A stretch of 64,000 nucleotides of DNA from Lucifuga dentata (taxonomy: Eukaryota; Chordata; Actinopteri; Ophidiiformes; Bythitidae): NCBI GenBank assembly GCA_014773175.1, contig VXCM01001551.1, positions 23,501-87,500 of the forward strand, given 5' to 3'. Below the pieces are notes generated by a model. It saw only the letters and a list, made by a program, of their open reading frames with translations. It did not search any database and had not been told where the DNA came from. Within the stretch, counting starts at the first letter, position 1; each line of letters starts with the position of its first letter. This document shows, in pieces, positions 57,009 to 64,000 of the stretch. Both the position numbers and the translations under genes were made by a program.

Positions 57009-57659
57009 TTCATTCAAACTTTATTCTTTAATGTGTCTCTTGGTAAATTCCATCGTGGTTTTTCCTGCTTTAATATTTAGAGTTTGTGTTTAAATAAAAC
57101 TGAACACATGCAGACAGTGACATGAAGGAAAATCAAAAAGTGAAATTATTAAATGCTTCTTAAAAGTATTTGGGAAATTACTTTACAATCCAATAATTTA
57201 ATCATTACTCCAAACCAGAATAATGAAATACATCCATAATTGGCACAAATATTAACTAATGAGGCCATTTCAACATTATCATTTAATATTAATTTCATCA
57301 TTTTTATTATTCCAGCCTCCCTTTGGGAAGAGCTGTCTTATAGCTCACTGCTCCAGTTTCTTTATATGATTTAATGTACGAAGGAAATAGATTTTTAAAT
57401 GTCCAGGTTGTTTTTTTTCTGAGAACAAAGACCAGCAGGTTTTAACGGTCTAACGGCTGATGACGTCACGCAGCGATAAGCAGCAAAACTGAAACTAACC
57501 GAATGCTGCAACTTACAAACATCCGCCACAAACCAACGATTCTTCATGAACTTTAACACGTCTAACGCAAAAGCAAACATAAACACTATCCACGCATGCT
57601 AATGCTAACGTAACACCGCGCCGCTCCTCACCTTTGTCCTCGCGTCGGTCTGCCGCCAT
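47646..57659 (-). CDS. ythdc1: YTH domain m6A reader (ythdc1), 3' end cut by gap
   Basis: Nuclear reader of N6-methyladenosine that influences splicing and mRNA export. Exons: 57632-57659 (MAADRREDK), 56813-56914, 56375-56691, 55137-55593 (acidic), 54364-54426, 53705-53799, 53358-53466, 53007-53124, 52547-52631, 52131-52285, 49534-49674, 49191-49227, 48884-48923, 48695-48760, 48323-48432 and 47646-47750. The YTH domain covers 54426 to 52131 ([20 protein letters not shown]); both readable cage tryptophans ([17 protein letters not shown]) are kept. A long Glu tract precedes [11 protein letters not shown]. The tail has [17 protein letters not shown] followed by Arg/Glu repeats that end at the N at 47645, so the stop codon is missing. 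Ns at 49593 and 55505 lie between 61- and 65-bp direct copies and falsely shift the frame; the N at 48405 interrupts a Pro-rich exon. The acceptor of the 54364-54426 exon is the dispersed motif CTTTTATTTTGAAAG. Confidence 0.95.
47785..47845. repeat. fish interspersed repeat fragment
   Basis: AAGTTTATTTACAC followed by GGCAATTCAAAGTGGTTAACA matches a very common fish repeat end as I remember it. Lies in the last ythdc1 intron. Confidence 0.45.
47875..48035. repeat. G-rich minisatellite, unit about 38 bp
   Basis: Repeated GATGCCTGGTGGTTTTGGGG/GTGTGGT units in a ythdc1 intron. One N (47974) separates duplicated copies, so the copy number is uncertain. Confidence 0.8.
49725..50034. repeat. (CA)n/(TC)n compound microsatellite, duplicated about N 49860
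   Basis: CTCTCTCTCACTCACACACA followed by a CA/CG array appears on both sides of the N. A (GT)n tract follows at about 50014-50034. In a ythdc1 intron. Confidence 0.85.
50087..50653. mobile_element. palindromic MITE copy
   Basis: About 567 bp in a ythdc1 intron. Left end TTTAAAGGACCATATCAGTG; right end, reverse-complemented, TTAAAGGACCATACCGGTGG. The arms match for about 70 bp. Confidence 0.75.
52725..52905. repeat. 42-bp minisatellite of GTTAACGAT sub-units
   Basis: About 3.5 tandem copies of a 42-bp unit made of GTTAACGAT, GATAACGAT and GTTGATGATAAA blocks, in a ythdc1 intron. Open in several frames (Asn/Asp/Val-rich) only because the period is a multiple of three. Confidence 0.9.
53941..54297. 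mobile_element. palindromic MITE copy, internally deleted
   Basis: Starts TTTTAAAGGACCATACCGGC and ends ATGCAAAATCACTGTTATGCTCCTTTAA; about 357 bp, shorter than the other copies. In a ythdc1 intron. Confidence 0.7.
54570..54735. repeat. AGGTCA/TGACCT-rich tandem repeat
   Basis: Tandem GAGGTCACATGACCT and CGAGGTCACGTCACCT units in a ythdc1 intron, duplicated around the N at 54666. Each unit contains nuclear-receptor-type half-sites in both orientations. Confidence 0.85.
56973..57003. repeat. (GT)n microsatellite in ythdc1 intron 1
   Basis: GT array about 60 bp upstream (minus-strand sense) of exon 2. Confidence 0.95.
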
Positions 57660-58867
57660 CACCGCCGCCGGTACCCGCTGATGCCTCGCACTCAGACACC
57701 GTTACCGATGAATAATCACTTCCCTGTGCTTTAAATTCAAAACAATCCAAATAAAATGCGCTGAAATCTGCGTTTATGGACAAAATGGCGGATTGCTTTG
57801 TTGTTCTAGCTCTCCTACTACCCACAATTCAACGCGCGGGTTTTGCTGACGTCACTTTCTCATTCACTTCCTTCTGTGTCAAGTTACGACAAGCAATGAG
57901 ATGAGCAGTAAGAAACCTTACAAATCAAACCAAGAGTTTATTTTTGATTTACTTTATGGATTAACATTTAACAATAGGTCACATAAATGTTTACAAGATC
58001 ACGTCAATAAAATATTACATCATAAATGAAGACAATAAGGCTTACAGATTACAGATGTTGTTGGTTTTAGCAGCTTTTTGTAAAATTCTGTTTCAACAAC
58101 AAAAGACCTTCTGCATCATTTGTCTTGAAAAAAAGGTTAAGATCTTCTTATCTTGTTAATTAAACATTAAGTTGGTGGCAGTATTTTAGGAGTTTCGTTC
58201 ACTTTCAGAATTTCGTCTGTGCTGCTTTTCATTGTTTGTGGACATTTTATGAGGTTAACGAGTAAATGACGGAAAAATAACGACCAGAAGATAGGCTTTT
58301 ATTTTGAACATCCCAACAGGAAGTGCGTAAAATAAAGGTAAACTACAATCTGCAAGAGATTTTCCAACAAAGTTCAGTGGCTCTGTTTTTCATTTTTGAT
58401 TTCACTATTTAAGAACTAGGCTGAGTAAGAGAATATGACTCATTTATTTTTTTAGAATGAAAGACATATCTCATCCGTGAGTTTATTTGGAATTTTGTTT
58501 TGATGGTTCTGTGTTTGTTTTGTTTGTTATCACTGTTCTGTTGTTTTGTATTGTTTGTGTTGTATGTTGGGACCTCCTTTAAAACGAGATGCTGCACCTT
58601 AAGGGGCTTATCCCAATAACAAATAAATTTGAATAAATAATGAATGTCAGATCCACATTCCCACCGGTTGGTGGCGGTAATGCACCATTTTGTTGTTTGT
58701 CAAACGCCATAAAACCTCAAAAAGAAGAAGAAGGAAGTGCGTGTCTGTGGCTCTTTGCAGAAGCAGGAGGACCACGTCAGTCCTCAGACCGGCACAAGAA
58801 AACCCACGCACGGTTCGGACCAAAGGGACAAGTTTCACGGTAAACTTGTATTTGGCTGTCTTCCAAC
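57660..58867. other. ythdc1 promoter side / ufc1 upstream region
   Basis: Divergent interval between ythdc1 (minus) and ufc1 (plus). An AAAATGGCGGA box at 57782-57792 and CpG-rich sequence around 57600-57840 mark the probable ythdc1 start. The rest is AT-rich with one GCTTTTATTTTGAA motif (about 58289) and a fish repeat fragment at about 58655-58737. No other coding segment recognised. Confidence 0.5.
58655..58737. repeat. fish repeat fragment with (AAG)n tail
   Basis: GGTTGGTGGCGGTAATGCAC followed by AACGCCATAAAACC and an AAGAAGAAG tail, an arrangement I recall as widespread in fish genomes. Ends about 130 bp before the ufc1 start. Confidence 0.5.
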
Positions 58868-59461
58868 ATGGTGGACGAGGCCACGCGAAAGACGGTGTCT
58901 CAGATCCCGCTGCTGAAGACCCACGCGGGCCCACGGGACCGGGAGCTGTGGCCGCAGCGGCTGAAGGAGGAATACCAGGCGCTGATCCGGTACGTGGAGC
59001 AGAACAAGGCGGCGGACAACGACTGNCCGCAGCGGCTGAAGGAGGAGTACCAGGCGCTGATCCGGTACGTGGAGCAGAACAAGGCGGCGGACAACGACTG
59101 GTTCCGCCTGGAGTCCAGCGCGGACGGAACGCGCTGGAGCGGCGCGTGCTGGTTCATCCACGAGCTGCTGCGCTACGAGTTTCGGCTGGAGTTCGACGTT
59201 CCGGTCACGTACCCGGGAACCGCGCCGGAAGTTGCAGTGCCGGAGCTGGACGGAAAAACAGCAAAAATGTACCGTGGCGGGAAGATCTGTCTGACGGAAC
59301 ACTTCGCGCCGCTGTGGGCGCGCAACGCGCCGCGCTTCGGACTCGCGCACCTGATGGCGCTCGGTCTCGCGCCGTGGCTCGCCGTGGAGATCCCGGACCT
59401 GATCAGTAAAGGACTGGTGGTCCACAAGGAGCGCAGTGACGTCACAGGAGCCCACGCATAA
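58868..59461 (+). CDS. ufc1: UFM1-conjugating enzyme (ufc1), apparently intronless
   Basis: E2 enzyme of the UFMylation pathway: takes activated UFM1 from UBA5 onto its catalytic cysteine and works with UFL1 at the ER. The ORF starts [14 protein letters not shown] and contains [34 protein letters not shown], the active-site Cys in [29 protein letters not shown] and [11 protein letters not shown]. Two copies of a 74-bp segment (58952-59025 and 59027-59100, one mismatch) flank the N at 59026. Counting one copy gives about 172 residues, close to the family's 167. No intron is visible, although the human gene has several, and the third codon positions are very GC-rich. A retrocopy that replaced or accompanies the parent gene is possible. 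A GCAG just upstream (about 58758) could be the acceptor of a 5'UTR intron, which would argue against a simple retrocopy. Confidence 0.93.
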   Translation: MVDEATRKTVSQIPLLKTHAGPRDRELWPQRLKEEYQALIRYVEQNKAADNDXPQRLKEEYQALIRYVEQNKAADNDWFRLESSADGTRWSGACWFIHELLRYEFRLEFDVPVTYPGTAPEVAVPELDGKTAKMYRGGKICLTEHFAPLWARNAPRFGLAHLMALGLAPWLAVEIPDLISKGLVVHKERSDVTGAHA

Positions 59462-60233
59462 AAACTGAACACTGTTGATTTATTTTAAATAAGACCTGTT
59501 ATTGTCTGGTTACCGGCAGAATGACGTCACAGGCGGTTCCATAGGAGCAGCTGTTTGTACTAAATGATGTCAGAATAGAGAATTTAATCATTATTTCTGA
59601 CGTAATAAATAAACAGAAAGAGAAAAAGTGATTTGTCACAAAGTAAAAATGAGACTTCAAGGTTTCACTGTAAGTGGACATCAATGTTTTTTTGACCAAA
59701 TAAACATCCTAATCAGTTTTAACAAAAGTTAAGCTGAACTGAGATTAAAACATCAGCTGATCAGAATTTACATTTATTCAGGTTTAACCTGATTTAAATT
59801 CATAACAGTGAAGGTACAAAGTCAGAAGAAAAACGACGTTTCTTTAAATCTTTATTAAACCTCAGAACTTCCTGTTTCCCACCAATGAAAGATGGAAATA
59901 AAACTAATGCTCAGAATGAGTTTTATTTAACCCTGACAGTAAAAATGGACCTTCAGCTTTCAGATGACTATTAAAGTTCAATATTTCCCTGTGAAATGAG
60001 TAAAACACTGAATAAACCTTTATAAACTAAACCTTTATGTACACACAAAAGAAAATATCAAACTATGTATGGATCATAGTTAAAGCTCAGAATAGAAATG
60101 TCACTCATGATGGAGCTGTTTGTCCACTAAACAGCGTGATGCAGAGAAAAAAAAAGACAATTCCTGAAACGCACGTGAGGAGTTTTTCTGCTGCAGGTTA
60201 AATGTTTTTCTGGTGCTGTTATTCTGAGTCGCG
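59462..60233. other. intergenic, ufc1 to ABCC gene
   Basis: AT-rich convergent interval with 3' flanks of both genes. Nothing coding was recognised on either strand. Confidence 0.5.
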
Positions 60234-63422
<3,189 letters not shown>

Positions 63423-63469
63423 CTAAGAAACCAAATCAGATCATAAAACGTCTTCAAACAAAGTGTAAA

Positions 63470-63765
63470 ACACGACTCAGCAGATATCTGAGACAGAAAA
63501 TATAAAACATATAAACATCAGCAGATATCTGAGACAGAAAATATAAAACATATAAAACATCAGCAGATATCTGAGACAGAAAATATAAAACATATAAACA
63601 TCAGCAGATGTCTGACAGAAAATATAAAACATATAAAACATCAGCAGATATCTGAGACAGAAAATATAAAACATATAAACATCAGCAGATATCTGAGACA
63701 GAAAATATAAAACATATAAACATCAGCAGATATCTGAGACAGAAAATATAAAACATAAACATCAT
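63470..63765. repeat. 40-bp minisatellite in ABCC intron
   Basis: About seven copies of a unit containing ATCAGCAGATATCTGAGACA and GAAAATATAAAACATA, highly uniform. Confidence 0.92.
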
Positions 63766-63934
63766 GCTATGTACTCTGACATAAACTTTTAATGTTATTT
63801 CCTGTCATCAGGTCATTAGTTCTCATCAGGATCTCATGGATTTGTATTTTAGTTTTAGACTGATTTCAGATCTGCAGATCATTTATATACTGTATATACT
63901 GTCTGTATACTACATCCATCTATATCTTATATAT

Positions 63935-64000
63935 ACTGTGTGTGTGTGTGTGTGTGTGTATATATACACGTATATATATATATATAGATATATATAGATA
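63935..64000. repeat. (TG)n and (TA)n microsatellites at the right edge
   Basis: TG array followed by TATATA-rich sequence; the window ends inside it. Confidence 0.9.

Noticed and set aside
58690..59409. 239-codon plus-strand ORF overlapping ufc1
   Set aside because: Alternative frame of the GC-rich ufc1 sequence; ufc1 itself matches its family end to end.
63470..63765. CRISPR-like 40-bp repeats
   Set aside because: Tandem without spacers, within an intron of a vertebrate gene.

Overview
This window looks like teleost fish genomic DNA. It carries multi-exon vertebrate genes with mostly short GT-AG introns (about 75-800 bp), very dense (CA)n, (GA)n and ATTAGC microsatellites, palindromic MITEs, and repeat fragments I recognise as widespread in fish. 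There is no sign of bacterial or viral genes. All identifications come from reading translated exons against remembered vertebrate proteins; no search was run.

Layout: (1) 2058-7571, minus: FERM-domain exons of epb41l4a, whose 3' part runs off the left edge. (2) 7.6-10.7 kb: gene-poor, with one weak plus-strand membrane-protein candidate. (3) 10726-16717, minus: complete fsd1l (coiled coil, FN3, SPRY). (4) 18175-29599, minus: complete apc coding region, with a 5'UTR exon at about 34.15-34.37 kb. (5) 35054-38392, plus: fktn (fukutin), divergent from apc and sharing its promoter interval. (6) 38.6-41.3 kb: a purine-rich higher-order tandem repeat with two apparently identical 863-bp copies. (7) 41688-45365, plus: a UGT2-type UDP-glucuronosyltransferase whose usual single first exon is split by a MITE-bearing intron. 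(8) 47646-57659, minus: ythdc1 (m6A reader), its last exon cut by a gap. (9) 58868-59461, plus: apparently intronless ufc1. (10) 60234-63422, minus: the 3' seven exons of an ABCC transporter with one in-frame stop and one +2 frameshift.

The genes do not form a pathway. They represent several human neighbourhoods brought together: 5q22 (EPB41L4A, APC), 9q31 (FSD1L, FKTN) and 4q13 (UGT2, YTHDC1). apc sits between fsd1l and fktn, which are neighbours in human.

The most important technical observation is that the window holds 28 single N characters. At least 18 of them separate two (near-)identical direct copies of roughly 60-75 bp. These look like contig overlaps that were never merged, and they create false frameshifts in apc, ythdc1, the UGT and ufc1. 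The remaining Ns lie in homopolymer or low-complexity DNA and truncate exons of epb41l4a, fktn and ythdc1. The most intriguing biological pattern is a short motif, CTTTCAAAATAAAAGC and its complement, dispersed about 30 times through introns and flanks, and twice forming the 3' splice site of a coding exon.
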